A DNA stretch of 64,000 bases from Bradyrhizobium sp. CIAT3101 (GTDB lineage Bacteria; Pseudomonadota; Alphaproteobacteria; Rhizobiales; Xanthobacteraceae): contig NZ_CP121634.1 in assembly GCF_029714945.1 (NCBI RefSeq), positions 806,001 to 870,000 on the forward strand, read 5' to 3'. How positions within the stretch are numbered: position 1 is the first letter of the stretch; each line of letters opens with the position of its first letter. Of the stretch, positions 42,868-51,885 are shown in pieces. The notes beneath the pieces are model-generated. The model had not been told where the DNA came from, did not search any database, and worked only from the letters and a program-made list of their open reading frames with translations. The position numbers were made by a program, and so were the translations under genes.

Positions 42868-43683
42868 TCAGACCCCGTCGAGGATGATCACCGTCGGCGT
42901 CGTCGGCAGCGTGTCCCGCGAGATTCGCAAGGTGCGTTCTGTGCGGCGGTCGATCTCGAACTGCTTGCCGATGCGCTGCATGAACTCGTCGAGCGGGGTG
43001 GCGAAGCGGTGCATCGGCAACACCACCGAGGCGCGCAGCCGCTTGGTGATCTCCGAGACACCGTCGAGCGACATGGTGTAGGTGCCGTCGATCGGCACCA
43101 TCACGATGTCGAGCCGTCCGATCTGGGCGAAATGACTGTCGTCGAGCTTGTGGTGGAGATGGCCGAGATGTCCGATGCAGAGGCCCGCGACCTCGAAGAT
43201 GAAGATCGAGTTGCCGTCGCGGATCATGTCCGCGCCGGAATCATCACCAAAGTAGCGGCGGATATCGGTCGTGACGTTGCGGATGAAGGTGTCGCCGATG
43301 CGTTCCGACACGATGGCGGGCTTGCCGTCCTCGCCCCAGCCATGCAGCACATGGGGAATGCGCTTGTCGGGATTGAGTGAATAGTGCGTGCTGTGGGCCC
43401 GGTTCATGGTGGCGACATCGGGCAGCCGTCCGACCTGGTAGGCGCCGCTGTAATCGGTCGCGATGCGCACGCCGCCCGGGGTGTCGATGAAATAGGTGGA
43501 ATGGCCGGCATAGGTGATCTCGACCTCGGCCGCGGCAGCCGCCTGTCGGAGAGCGACCGGCATGGCGCGGGGCGCAGCGTTCGCCATCGCCAGGCACTCG
43601 CTGCGTTGAGGTGGCTGCTGGGCGAGGGCAGGTGAGAGACATGCGCTGAACAGCGCAAACGCCGCCGAAGCTAGTCGCCACAT
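42868..43683 (-). CDS. periplasmic MBL-fold (UlaG/RomA-like) protein
   Basis: The 271-residue precursor has a signal peptide (MWRLASAAFALFSACLSPAL, cleavage after AQ). The mature part is a UlaG-type metallo-beta-lactamase fold: EVEITYAGHSTYFIDTPGGV is the N-terminal strand block, NRAHSTHYSLN replaces the usual HxHxDH, and HLGHLHH and LPMHRF supply further metal residues. Export of an MBL protein suggests a periplasmic hydrolase, possibly phospholipase- or phosphodiesterase-like. The metal site is atypical: His-Ser-Thr-His instead of HxHxDH. Substrate unknown. It is a single gene between converging neighbours. Confidence 0.75.
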   Translation of the reverse strand: MWRLASAAFALFSACLSPALAQQPPQRSECLAMANAAPRAMPVALRQAAAAAEVEITYAGHSTYFIDTPGGVRIATDYSGAYQVGRLPDVATMNRAHSTHYSLNPDKRIPHVLHGWGEDGKPAIVSERIGDTFIRNVTTDIRRYFGDDSGADMIRDGNSIFIFEVAGLCIGHLGHLHHKLDDSHFAQIGRLDIVMVPIDGTYTMSLDGVSEITKRLRASVVLPMHRFATPLDEFMQRIGKQFEIDRRTERTLRISRDTLPTTPTVIILDGV

Positions 43684-43776
43684 ATCCAGTCCCCGATGAC
43701 TTCCAGGGGAAAGTCTAGCGTGCAATGCAGCGCGTGGCCAACACGACGCGATCAACAGCGCGTCAGTGTCGCACCC

Positions 43777-45303
43777 TTACTCCCTGCGCGGGCTGAACCT
43801 CCAGGTGATCGCAACCAGGCCTGCCGTGATCAGGCCGCTGACGATGCCGGCGGTCGGAAGCGTGAGCAGCAGCGCGGCGGTGGCGGCCCAGCCGATCGAG
43901 GAGAAAGCTTCGGCGAAGGTGGCGAGCCGCGACGAGGTCTGGCGGCGGCGGAATTGGCTGCGCCGGGCCTGGACGCGGAACCAAAGCTGGATCGCGGTGG
44001 CGGAGGCCGCGCTGATCAGGATCGTAGCTGCCGTGACGGCAGCCTGGAATGGCGAGGCGAAGACGAGCGCGACCACCAGCGGGCCGAAGATGACGGTGAT
44101 CGCGATCAGCACCACCTCGATCTTGGCGCGGATGACGCTCGCAGGCGTCAGCGGCGCGGTCGCGACCAGATCGGGTGCGTCCTCGCCGGAGATCGTCAGC
44201 CAGGCGAGCCCGCCTGCGAGTTGACCCGCGGCCATCACGATGACGGGCGAGATCAGCGTCAGCGCGGCAGAGCTGTCGCCGAAGCTGCGCCAGAGCAACA
44301 GCGCCGGCGGCACCAGATAGAGCAGCTGCATCAGGGTCTGCGAGATCAGCCAGGGATCGCGACAGAGCAGCACGAATTCCTTGCGCCGCAGCGCCTGCTG
44401 CCGCGATCCGCCGCGGAACGGACGGTCCTTCGCGCGCTTGCGGTTCGAGGTGCCGTAGGCCGCGGCATCGATCGCGGTATCGGCGAAGCGGCCCGAGAAG
44501 ATCGCCATGACGCATCCGAGCAGCACCAGCCCGAGCGCGAGGAGCAACAGCAGCGCCTCGCTGTCGCCCATGGTCGCCCGCGCGGGCCACCACCAGATGC
44601 TGTCGACGTCGGGCGCATGGGCGGCGAGGGTGCCTGACGTCAGGATGGTGAAGCGCGACAGTGTGCCGTAGGATATGATCGCCGCGACCTGGAGCGCGAT
44701 GACGAAGCCCGCGCCGATGATCGCGGCCAGGATCTGGGCCACGAAGCGCGTGCGCGCCGGGCCGATCAGGCGAAACAGCAGGATGGTGACGGCAATCGCG
44801 ATCGCCGCGGCCGACAGGCCCATCGCGATGACGACGCCGAAGGCGGCGAGCCACCGTGCGCCGCCGCCGATCACCAGCACGTCGATGAAGGGTGTCGAGA
44901 ACAACAGCGCCATCACCGTGACGGTGAGCGCGATCGCGGCGATACGCACCGAGAACAGATTGGCCAGTGTCGCCGGTGACGACATGATGAGGTCGAGATC
45001 GGCGCGGGCGTAAAATACCCGCGTCACGGATTCGATCGCCTGCGACAGCATCAAGGTCCAGGCGAGAAAGATCGTCGCCGAGATCACGATTAGCGAGGAT
45101 TTGTCGAGCGGCAGTTGCAGATTGGCGAAGCGGCCGATCACGGCCCAGGCCGGCACATGCAGCAGCGCGGCGAAGAACAGCAGGCCGACCACGGCGGCGC
45201 GGGCGCGCCGGCGCCGGCCGCCCGTCATCATGGCGAACCATTCGCGCCAGGCGAGCCGAAGCTCGTGGCGGGCAAACCACGACAGGGCGGTCGCCGAGCT
45301 CAT
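43777..45303 (-). CDS. ABC exporter permease subunit
   Basis: The 508-residue protein has about 12 hydrophobic helices and no domain with a firm name. A cytosolic loop (GTSNRKRAKDRPFRGGSRQQ) splits it into two halves, as expected of a gene fusion of two six-helix permeases of the ABC-2 type. Its ATG (45303) overlaps the TGA of the ABC ATPase gene in an ATGA arrangement, so the two are translationally coupled and form one exporter. Such pairs handle drugs, lipids or polysaccharides. Substrate unknown. Confidence 0.85.
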   Translation of the reverse strand: MSSATALSWFARHELRLAWREWFAMMTGGRRRRARAAVVGLLFFAALLHVPAWAVIGRFANLQLPLDKSSLIVISATIFLAWTLMLSQAIESVTRVFYARADLDLIMSSPATLANLFSVRIAAIALTVTVMALLFSTPFIDVLVIGGGARWLAAFGVVIAMGLSAAAIAIAVTILLFRLIGPARTRFVAQILAAIIGAGFVIALQVAAIISYGTLSRFTILTSGTLAAHAPDVDSIWWWPARATMGDSEALLLLLALGLVLLGCVMAIFSGRFADTAIDAAAYGTSNRKRAKDRPFRGGSRQQALRRKEFVLLCRDPWLISQTLMQLLYLVPPALLLWRSFGDSSAALTLISPVIVMAAGQLAGGLAWLTISGEDAPDLVATAPLTPASVIRAKIEVVLIAITVIFGPLVVALVFASPFQAAVTAATILISAASATAIQLWFRVQARRSQFRRRQTSSRLATFAEAFSSIGWAATAALLLTLPTAGIVSGLITAGLVAITWRFSPRRE

Positions 45304-46088
45304 GCAGCTTCCTGGAGCGTCACTAACGCGATGAAGAGGTCTTCCAGGCTGGTGTCGCCATGGCCGTTCTGCTGGCGCAACTCGGTCAGCGTGCCCTCGG
45401 CGACCAGGCGGCCCGCGGCGATCACACCGATGCGGTCGGCCATGCGTTCCGCCACCTCGAGAATATGCGTGGTCATGATGATGGTGCAGCCGGCCTGGAC
45501 GCGCTCGCTCAACAGGCCCTTCACATGGCGGGCGGAGACGGCGTCGAGGCCCGTCAGCGGCTCGTCGAGGATGATGAGACGGGGATCGTGCACCAGCGCG
45601 CCGGCGAGCGCCACTTTCTGGCGCATGCCCTTGGAGAAACCTTCGCAGCGTTCGTGCCGGTGCGGCTCGAGCCCGAGCGAGCTCAGGAGTTCCTCGGCGA
45701 CCGGCTTTGAGGTGGACGGTGCGATGCCCCAGAGGCCGGCGACGAATTCGAGATATTCGAGCGGGGTGAGCTTGTCATAGATCATGGGCTCGTCGGAGAC
45801 CCACGCCATCACCTGCTTGGCCGCGACCGGATTCTTGAGCGCATCGATGCCGAAGATCGAGACGCCGCCGTCGTCGGGCCGCAGCAGGCCTGCAACCATG
45901 CGCAAAGTGGTGGTCTTGCCGGCCCCGTTGGGGCCGACCAGCGCATAGAATTCGCCGGCATGGATGGTGAGATCGAGGCTGTCGACCGCCAAACGGTCAA
46001 AACGCTTCGTTAACCCTCGGACTTCCAGTGCCGAGCTGTCCGGCTTCATGACGGCCACACCATCCGGTTTTGCATCGGTCGCGACCAT
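45300..46088 (-). CDS. ABC exporter ATPase (ABC-2/DrrA-like)
   Basis: The protein carries Walker A GPNGAGKTTT, signature FSKGMRQKV and Walker B LIILDEPLTGLD, followed by the TTHILEVAERMADRIGVI switch region. The pattern is that of ABC-2-type exporters such as DrrA and NodI. ATG 46088 and ATG 46049 are both plausible starts, giving 262 or 249 residues. It is co-transcribed with the permease at 43777. Divergent from the liv operon about 240 bases away. Confidence 0.9.
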   Translation of the reverse strand: MVATDAKPDGVAVMKPDSSALEVRGLTKRFDRLAVDSLDLTIHAGEFYALVGPNGAGKTTTLRMVAGLLRPDDGGVSIFGIDALKNPVAAKQVMAWVSDEPMIYDKLTPLEYLEFVAGLWGIAPSTSKPVAEELLSSLGLEPHRHERCEGFSKGMRQKVALAGALVHDPRLIILDEPLTGLDAVSARHVKGLLSERVQAGCTIIMTTHILEVAERMADRIGVIAAGRLVAEGTLTELRQQNGHGDTSLEDLFIALVTLQEAA

Positions 46089-46324
46089 GACCCGAAGATG
46101 TTTCGGCACGGTGAATCGCGCTGCCGTAAATTCCGGCATCCATCTTGGACTAAAGGCAAGGCCCCCTAGCAAGTCACCGTTTGTTGACAGGGCAGGGGCG
46201 TTCAGGCTGAATTGGTGACGGGACAAATGGCGGCTCACGCGGCGAAACGACTGCGTAGCGGCTGGACACAAGATGCGGCAAGGCGGTCGTCAAGAACCGC
46301 TGGTTGCATCGGGAGGACGCGGCG

Positions 46325-47200
46325 ATGCTGGATTTCGTTCAGCAGCTGGTCAGCGGTGTTGCGCTCGGCTGTGTCTACGGCCTGATCGCACTTGGCTTCG
46401 TGCTCGTCTACAAGGCCACCGAAGTCGTTAATTTCGCCCAGGGCGACCTGATGATGCTGGGCGGCTTCTTCGCCTTCACCTTCATCGGCATGATGGGCCT
46501 GAACTACTGGATCGGCTTTGCCGGTGCGGTGGCCGCGATGGCGCTGTTCGGCATGCTGGCGGAGCGGATCGTGGTGCGGCCGATCCTCGGCTATCCGCAG
46601 TTCTCCATCATCATGGCCACCATTGGGCTGGGCTATTTCCTGCGCTCGGTCGCCGGCATGATCTGGGGCACCGACGATTTCAAGATCGAGACGCCGTTCA
46701 GCCAGGGCGTGCTGCGCATCGGCTCGCTGGTGCTCGCGCATGACAAGCTCTCGGTGATCGCCGCGACGATCATCCTCTGCACGCTGCTCTGGCTGTTCTT
46801 CAACAAGACCACGCTCGGCACCGCGATGCGCGCCAGCTCCGAGAACATGCTTGCGGCCTATTACATGGGCATCCCGGTCAAGCGCGTGGTGTCGATCGTC
46901 TGGGCCATCAGCGCGGCGGTCGCGACCTGCGCCGGCGTGCTGCTGGCGCCGATCACCTTCATCCACTCCAATGTCGGCCTCGTGCTCGGCCTCAAGGCAT
47001 TTCCGGCCGCGGTGCTCGGCGGCTTCGGCTCGATCCCCGGCGCGGTCGTCGGTGGCGTGCTGATCGGCGTGATCGAGAGCATGGCCGGATTCTATCTGGC
47101 CGAGGGTTGGAAAGATGTCGCGCCCTACCTCGTGCTGCTGGCCGTGCTGCTGCTGAAGCCCGAAGGCCTGTTCGGCCTTCACGCCCGCAAGAAGGTCTGA
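46325..47200 (+). CDS. livH: branched-chain amino acid-type ABC permease LivH
   Basis: The 291-residue protein is an inner-membrane permease with eight hydrophobic helices, including the LivH hallmark block LIALGFVLVYKATEVVNFAQGD and the EAA-like AMRASSENMLAAYYMGI. GGGAGG sits 8 bases before ATG 46325. It is the first gene of an operon with livM, livG, livF, an acyl-CoA ligase and a binding protein. The Liv family carries branched-chain amino acids, amides or aromatic acids. Confidence 0.94.
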   Translation: MLDFVQQLVSGVALGCVYGLIALGFVLVYKATEVVNFAQGDLMMLGGFFAFTFIGMMGLNYWIGFAGAVAAMALFGMLAERIVVRPILGYPQFSIIMATIGLGYFLRSVAGMIWGTDDFKIETPFSQGVLRIGSLVLAHDKLSVIAATIILCTLLWLFFNKTTLGTAMRASSENMLAAYYMGIPVKRVVSIVWAISAAVATCAGVLLAPITFIHSNVGLVLGLKAFPAAVLGGFGSIPGAVVGGVLIGVIESMAGFYLAEGWKDVAPYLVLLAVLLLKPEGLFGLHARKKV

Positions 47201-47204
47201 GCGC

Positions 47205-48356
47205 ATGCGCTTCCTGTTCAAGACCGACTATGAGGACGACATCAGGCTCTTCCCGCATTCCGGCTATGTGGTCTCATACGGCCTGCTGCTCGCGGTGCTG
47301 CTGATCGCGCCCTATGTGCTCTCCAGCTATCTGATGAGCCAGCTCGTCTTCGTCTGCATCTATGCGACCGTCGGCGTGGCACTGATGATCCTGACCGGCT
47401 TTACCGGGCAGGCCTCGCTCGGGCATGCCGCGTTCCTCGCGATCGGCGCCTACACGGCCGCCTACTTGCAGAAATACAACGTGCCGTTCCCGGTCTACTT
47501 CCTCGCCGCCGGCGTCCTGACCGGATGCATCGGCGCACTGGTCGGCTTCCCCGCGCTGCGGCTGCAGGGCATCTATCTCGTCATCGCCACCATCTCCTTC
47601 GCCTTCATCGTCGAGGAGATCCTGGCGCGCTGGGAAAGCGTGACCAACGGCAACGAGGGCCTGCGGATCAAGGCGGTGTCGCTGCTCGGCGTGACGGTCT
47701 CGCGCGACAGTCCGACCTTCTATTTCCTCTGCCTTGCGGTGCTGGTGCTGACCATCGTCGGTACGCTCAATCTGCTGCGCTCCCCGACCGGCCGTGCCTT
47801 CGTCGCGATCCGTGACAGTGAGACGGCGGCGCGCAGCATGGGCGTCAATGTCGCGCTCTACAAGGTGAAATCGTTTGCGATCTCGGCGGCGATCACCGGC
47901 TTTGCCGGCGTGCTGTTCGCGCACAAGCTCTCCTTCATCTCGCCGGAGATGTTCACGCTGCAGCTCTCGATCGAGTTCATCATTGTGATCCTGATCGGCG
48001 GCACCTTCAGCCTGCACGGCGCGGTGCTGGGCGCGATCTTCATCGTGATGATCGATCCATTCCTCACTTATCTGAAGGACGATATGCCCGGCATTATCGC
48101 CGGTGTTGCCGCGACCTTTGGGGCGGGCGCAGCAACTGTGGCCAACATCCAGTCCAAGGTCGCGGCCTTTGCCTCGCTCAACGGGCTGAAGGGCGCGATC
48201 TACGGCATCATCATCATGCTGTTCGTGCTGTTCGAGCCGCTCGGCATCTACGGCCGCTGGCTGAAGATCAAACTCTTCTTCCAGCTATTCCCGCTCTACA
48301 AGCGCGCGACCTTCAAGCGGCAGAAGATCTACGTGAAGTCGGAGCGGAACCGATGA
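47205..48356 (+). CDS. livM: branched-chain amino acid-type ABC permease LivM
   Basis: The 383-residue protein has the LivM fold: helical core and the characteristic motif TGFTGQASLGHAAFLAIGAY. It is 4 bases after livH and overlaps livG by 4 bases, so it is fully within the operon. It forms the second membrane subunit. The C-terminal tail is longer than in the E. coli protein, ending in a basic stretch ([18 protein letters not shown]). Confidence 0.94.
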   Translation: MRFLFKTDYEDDIRLFPHSGYVVSYGLLLAVLLIAPYVLSSYLMSQLVFVCIYATVGVALMILTGFTGQASLGHAAFLAIGAYTAAYLQKYNVPFPVYFLAAGVLTGCIGALVGFPALRLQGIYLVIATISFAFIVEEILARWESVTNGNEGLRIKAVSLLGVTVSRDSPTFYFLCLAVLVLTIVGTLNLLRSPTGRAFVAIRDSETAARSMGVNVALYKVKSFAISAAITGFAGVLFAHKLSFISPEMFTLQLSIEFIIVILIGGTFSLHGAVLGAIFIVMIDPFLTYLKDDMPGIIAGVAATFGAGAATVANIQSKVAAFASLNGLKGAIYGIIIMLFVLFEPLGIYGRWLKIKLFFQLFPLYKRATFKRQKIYVKSERNR

Positions 48357-49111
48357 GCTATTTCCGCGCCGAAAACCTGTCGCTGCATTTCGGGGGCCTC
48401 AGGGCCGTCGATGCGGTGTCGTTCGCGGTCGAGAAGGGCGAGATCCTCTCGATCATCGGGCCGAACGGCGCCGGCAAGAGCTCGATCTTCAATCTGATCT
48501 CGCGGATCTACCGGCCGACCTCGGGCCGCATCTTCTTCGAGGATCAGGACATCACCGAAGAACCGCCTTACGATATCGCAAAGCTCGGCATAGCCCGCAC
48601 CTTCCAGAACATCGAGCTGTTCGAGAACGCGACGGTGCTGTCCAACCTGCTGGTCGGCCGCCACCGCCATTCGACCACGCAGCTGTGGCAGGAACTGCTG
48701 TTCCTGCCGAGCGTGCGCGCCAACGAGAAGGTGCATCGCCGCCGGGTCGAACAGGTGATCGAGTTCCTTGACCTCGAGCCTTACCGCGACAAGCTGATCT
48801 CGGGCCTGCCATACGGCGTACGCAAGGTGATCGAGCTGGCGCGCGCGCTGTGCTCGGAACCAAAACTGATCCTGCTCGACGAGCCGTCCTCGGGCCTCAA
48901 CGTCGAGGAGACCGACGACATGTCGTTCTGGATCCGCGACATGAAGAGCGAGCTCGGCGTCACCGTGCTGATGGTCGAGCATGACATGTCGCTGGTCAGC
49001 CGCGTCTCGGACCGCGTCATCGCGCTGAACTACGGCCGCGTGCTGGCGATGGGCTCGCCGGCCGAGGTGCAGCAGCATCCCGACGTCGTCGCCGCGTATC
49101 TGGGAGCGTGA
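48353..49111 (+). CDS. livG: branched-chain amino acid-type ABC ATPase LivG
   Basis: The 252-residue ATPase has Walker [10 protein letters not shown], the LivG-typical [20 protein letters not shown], signature-like [11 protein letters not shown] and Walker [13 protein letters not shown]. The signature is degenerate (the usual LSxGQQR is YGVRKV), which is common in this family. It starts inside the livM stop (ATGA) and ends 3 bases before livF, so translation is coupled. Confidence 0.94.
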   Translation: MSYFRAENLSLHFGGLRAVDAVSFAVEKGEILSIIGPNGAGKSSIFNLISRIYRPTSGRIFFEDQDITEEPPYDIAKLGIARTFQNIELFENATVLSNLLVGRHRHSTTQLWQELLFLPSVRANEKVHRRRVEQVIEFLDLEPYRDKLISGLPYGVRKVIELARALCSEPKLILLDEPSSGLNVEETDDMSFWIRDMKSELGVTVLMVEHDMSLVSRVSDRVIALNYGRVLAMGSPAEVQQHPDVVAAYLGA

Positions 49112-49114
49112 TGC

Positions 49115-49903
49115 ATGGATGCGACCCCGGCGCCCGACATCATCCTGAGACTCTCCAACATCGAGAGCTATTACGGGCCGATCATGGCGATCCGCGGCAT
49201 CTCGCTGGAGGTGCCGCGCGGCCGCATCGTCACGCTGCTGGGGGCCAACGGTGCCGGCAAGACCACGGTGCTGAAGACCATCTCGGGCATTCTCGATCCG
49301 CAAAAGGGTTCGATCGAGTTCATGGGCAAGCCGATCCAGCGCATGGAGGCCGACCGCATCGTGCGGCTCGGCCTCAGCCATGTGCCCGAGGGGCGCGAGG
49401 TGTTCCCGTTCCTCTCGGTGCGCGAGAATTTGATGATGGGCGCCTATCCGCGCCGCGATCGCGACGGCGTGGCGGAGGACCTGGAGCGGGTCTACGGCTA
49501 TTTCCCGCGGTTGAAGGAGCGTATCAACCAGCCGGCCGGCCAGCTCTCCGGTGGCGAGCAGCAGATGCTCGCGATCGGGCGCGCGCTGATGAACCGGCCG
49601 ACGCTGCTCTTGCTCGACGAGCCCTCGCTCGGCCTGTCGCCGATCCTGGTGAAGGAGATTTTCACCATCATCCGCCGCGTCAACGAGGAGCAGGGCATGT
49701 CGATCCTGCTGGTCGAGCAGAATGCGCGCGTGGCGCTGGAGACGGCGCACTATGGTTACGTGCTGGAGATCGGCCGCGTCGTGATGAACGACAGCTGCGA
49801 CCGCTTGATGCATTCCCAGGACATCCAGGAATTCTACCTTGGCGCCAAGGAGCAAGGCGCACGCGGCGAGCGGCGTTGGAAAAAGAAGAAGACTTGGAGA
49901 TGA
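49115..49903 (+). CDS. livF: branched-chain amino acid-type ABC ATPase LivF
   Basis: The 262-residue ATPase has Walker A GANGAGKTT, signature LSGGEQQMLAIGRAL and Walker B LLLLDEPSLGLSP. The LivF-type AIRGISLEVPRGRIVTLLGA start is clear. It ends in a highly basic tail (RRWKKKKTWR). The last bases of its frame (49892-49907) recur 30 bases downstream (49922-49937), leaving a 15-codon overlapping reading frame after its stop. Confidence 0.93.
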   Translation: MDATPAPDIILRLSNIESYYGPIMAIRGISLEVPRGRIVTLLGANGAGKTTVLKTISGILDPQKGSIEFMGKPIQRMEADRIVRLGLSHVPEGREVFPFLSVRENLMMGAYPRRDRDGVAEDLERVYGYFPRLKERINQPAGQLSGGEQQMLAIGRALMNRPTLLLLDEPSLGLSPILVKEIFTIIRRVNEEQGMSILLVEQNARVALETAHYGYVLEIGRVVMNDSCDRLMHSQDIQEFYLGAKEQGARGERRWKKKKTWR

Positions 49904-49937
49904 AGAACTTACTGCTCAAGAACTTGGAGATGAAGAA
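49892..49937 (+). repeat. 16-base direct repeat at the livF 3' end
   Basis: ACTTGGAGATGAAGAA occurs at 49892-49907 and 49922-49937, a 30-base period. The first copy contains the livF stop; an ATG overlapping it opens a 15-codon frame, MKNLLLKNLEMKKLR, ending at 49947. The overlapping start resembles a coupled leader peptide, but it may be simple slippage duplication. Confidence 0.5.
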
Positions 49938-49968
49938 ACTGCGTTAGGACGGCAACGAGGAGACGCGC

Positions 49969-51807
49969 ATGGCCCGACCGGCGGTGCTGACGGTCGCTGA
50001 TACGATCGCGAGGAGCTTTTTGCGCGCAGCAGAGGTGCGCGGCGACAGGCCTGCGATCCGTGAGAAGAAGTTCGGCATCTGGCAGCCGACGAGCTGGCGC
50101 GAATGGCTGCAGGTCTCGAAAGAAATCGCCTACGGCCTTCGCGCCATCGGCTTCATGCCCGGCGACGTCGCTTCCATCATCGCCAACGCGGTCCCGGAGT
50201 GGATCTACGCCGACATGGGCATCCTCTGCGCCGGCGGTGTCTCGTCAGGCATCTATCCAACCGATGCCGCGGCGCAGGTCGAATATCTCATCAATGATTC
50301 CGCAACGCGGGTGATCTTCGCCGAAGACGAGGAGCAGCTCGACAAGATCCTGGCCTGCCGGGTGCGCTGTCCCAACTTGCAACGGATCATCGTGTTCGAC
50401 ATCGAGGGCCTCAGCGGCTTCTCCGACGACATGGTGATGTCGCTCGACGAGTTTCGCGCGCTCGGTCGCAATAGCATGGTCGGCCGCGACGCGCTGTGGC
50501 AGGAGATGATCAACAGCCGCAGTGCCGGCGATCTTGCCGTTCTCGTCTACACCTCCGGCACCACGGGCCCGCCGAAGGGCGCGATGCATGCCAACCGCAG
50601 CGTCGTCCACCAGATGCGGCACGCCAACGACTTCATTCCGGCGCGCGAGGACGAGGACCGGCTGATTTTCCTGCCGCTGTGCCACGTCGCCGAACGCATC
50701 GGCGGCTACTACATCTCGGTCGCGCTCGGCTCCGTCATGAACTTTGCCGAGAGTCCCGAGACCGTGCCGGACAATCTGCGCGAAGTGCAGCCGACCGTGT
50801 TCCTCGCGGTGCCGCGCATCTGGGAAAAATTCTATTCCGCCATCACCATCGCGCTGAAAGATGCGACTCCGCTCCAGCAATGGGTCTATCGCCGCGCCAT
50901 CGAGATCGGCTATCGCATGGTCGATTGCCGGATCGAGGGCAAGGCGCCGTCGCCGGCGTTGCGTGTCGCCAACCGGGTCGCTTACCAGCTGGCCTTCCGC
51001 AACATCCGCCGCATGATCGGGCTCGACCGTTGCCGCATCGCCTTTACGGGTGCTGCGCCAATCGCGCCGGATCTGATCCGCTGGTATCTTGCGCTCGGCA
51101 TCGACATCCACGAGGTCTACGGCCAGACCGAGAACTGCGGCGTCGCGACCATGATGCCCGGAGCGCGCATCAAGCTCGGCTCGGTCGGTACGGCGGTGCC
51201 CTGGGGCGAGGTCGCGCTGTCGCCCGATGGCGAGATCCTGATCAGGGGCGACTTCCTGTTCATGGGCTATCTGAACCAGCCTGCGAAGACGGCGGAGACC
51301 ATCGATATCAGCGGCTGGCTGCACACCGGCGACGTCGGCACCATCGACAATGAGGGGTTCGTCCGCATCACCGACCGGATGAAGGACATCATCATCACCT
51401 CCGGCGGCAAGAACATCACGCCGTCGGAGATCGAGAACCAGCTCAAGTTCTCGCCCTACATTTCGGATGCGGTCGTGATCGGCGACAAGCGCCCCTATCT
51501 CACCTGCCTCGTGATGATCGACCAGGAGAATGTCGAGAAGTTCGCCCAGGACCATGACATCCCCTTCACCAATTACGCCAGCCTGTGCCGGGCCGGCGAG
51601 ATCCAGGATCTGATCTGGCACGAGATCGAAGGCGTCAATGCGAACTTCGCCCGCGTCGAGACCATCAAGAAATTCTACCTGATCGAACGCCAGCTCACCC
51701 TGGAGGACGAGGAACTGACGCCGACCATGAAGCTGAAGCGCAATTTCGTGAACAAGCGCTATGCCGCCGAGATCGACGCGATGTATCGCGCGCGGGCGGT
51801 GGCTTAG
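49969..51807 (+). CDS. AMP-dependent acyl-CoA ligase (long-chain fatty-acid-CoA ligase type)
   Basis: The 612-residue enzyme is an ANL-superfamily member. The P-loop-like motif is YTSGTTGPPKGAMHANRS at about residue 195. Further motifs are YGQTENCG near residue 384, the hinge region TGDVGTIDNEGFVRITDRMK and the C-terminal GGKNITPSEIEN block. The last holds the catalytic Lys near IKLGSVGTAVPWGEV or MKLKRNFV. It activates a carboxylic acid with ATP and CoA. Its place between livF and the binding protein suggests that the imported acid is activated at once, a common arrangement for aromatic or branched acids. Substrate open. Confidence 0.92.
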   Translation: MARPAVLTVADTIARSFLRAAEVRGDRPAIREKKFGIWQPTSWREWLQVSKEIAYGLRAIGFMPGDVASIIANAVPEWIYADMGILCAGGVSSGIYPTDAAAQVEYLINDSATRVIFAEDEEQLDKILACRVRCPNLQRIIVFDIEGLSGFSDDMVMSLDEFRALGRNSMVGRDALWQEMINSRSAGDLAVLVYTSGTTGPPKGAMHANRSVVHQMRHANDFIPAREDEDRLIFLPLCHVAERIGGYYISVALGSVMNFAESPETVPDNLREVQPTVFLAVPRIWEKFYSAITIALKDATPLQQWVYRRAIEIGYRMVDCRIEGKAPSPALRVANRVAYQLAFRNIRRMIGLDRCRIAFTGAAPIAPDLIRWYLALGIDIHEVYGQTENCGVATMMPGARIKLGSVGTAVPWGEVALSPDGEILIRGDFLFMGYLNQPAKTAETIDISGWLHTGDVGTIDNEGFVRITDRMKDIIITSGGKNITPSEIENQLKFSPYISDAVVIGDKRPYLTCLVMIDQENVEKFAQDHDIPFTNYASLCRAGEIQDLIWHEIEGVNANFARVETIKKFYLIERQLTLEDEELTPTMKLKRNFVNKRYAAEIDAMYRARAVA

Positions 51808-51885
51808 CAGATGCGCATATCAAACAGCGAAGCGGTGATGGCCCTCGCCCTTCGCGTCATACGGGCCCAAGGAGAGGAGACGTCA

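Noticed and set aside
48329-49855. A 508-codon minus-strand frame over livG and livF
   Set aside because: Both ATPase genes have complete Walker motifs on the plus strand; the antisense frame is His/Asp/Arg-rich noise.
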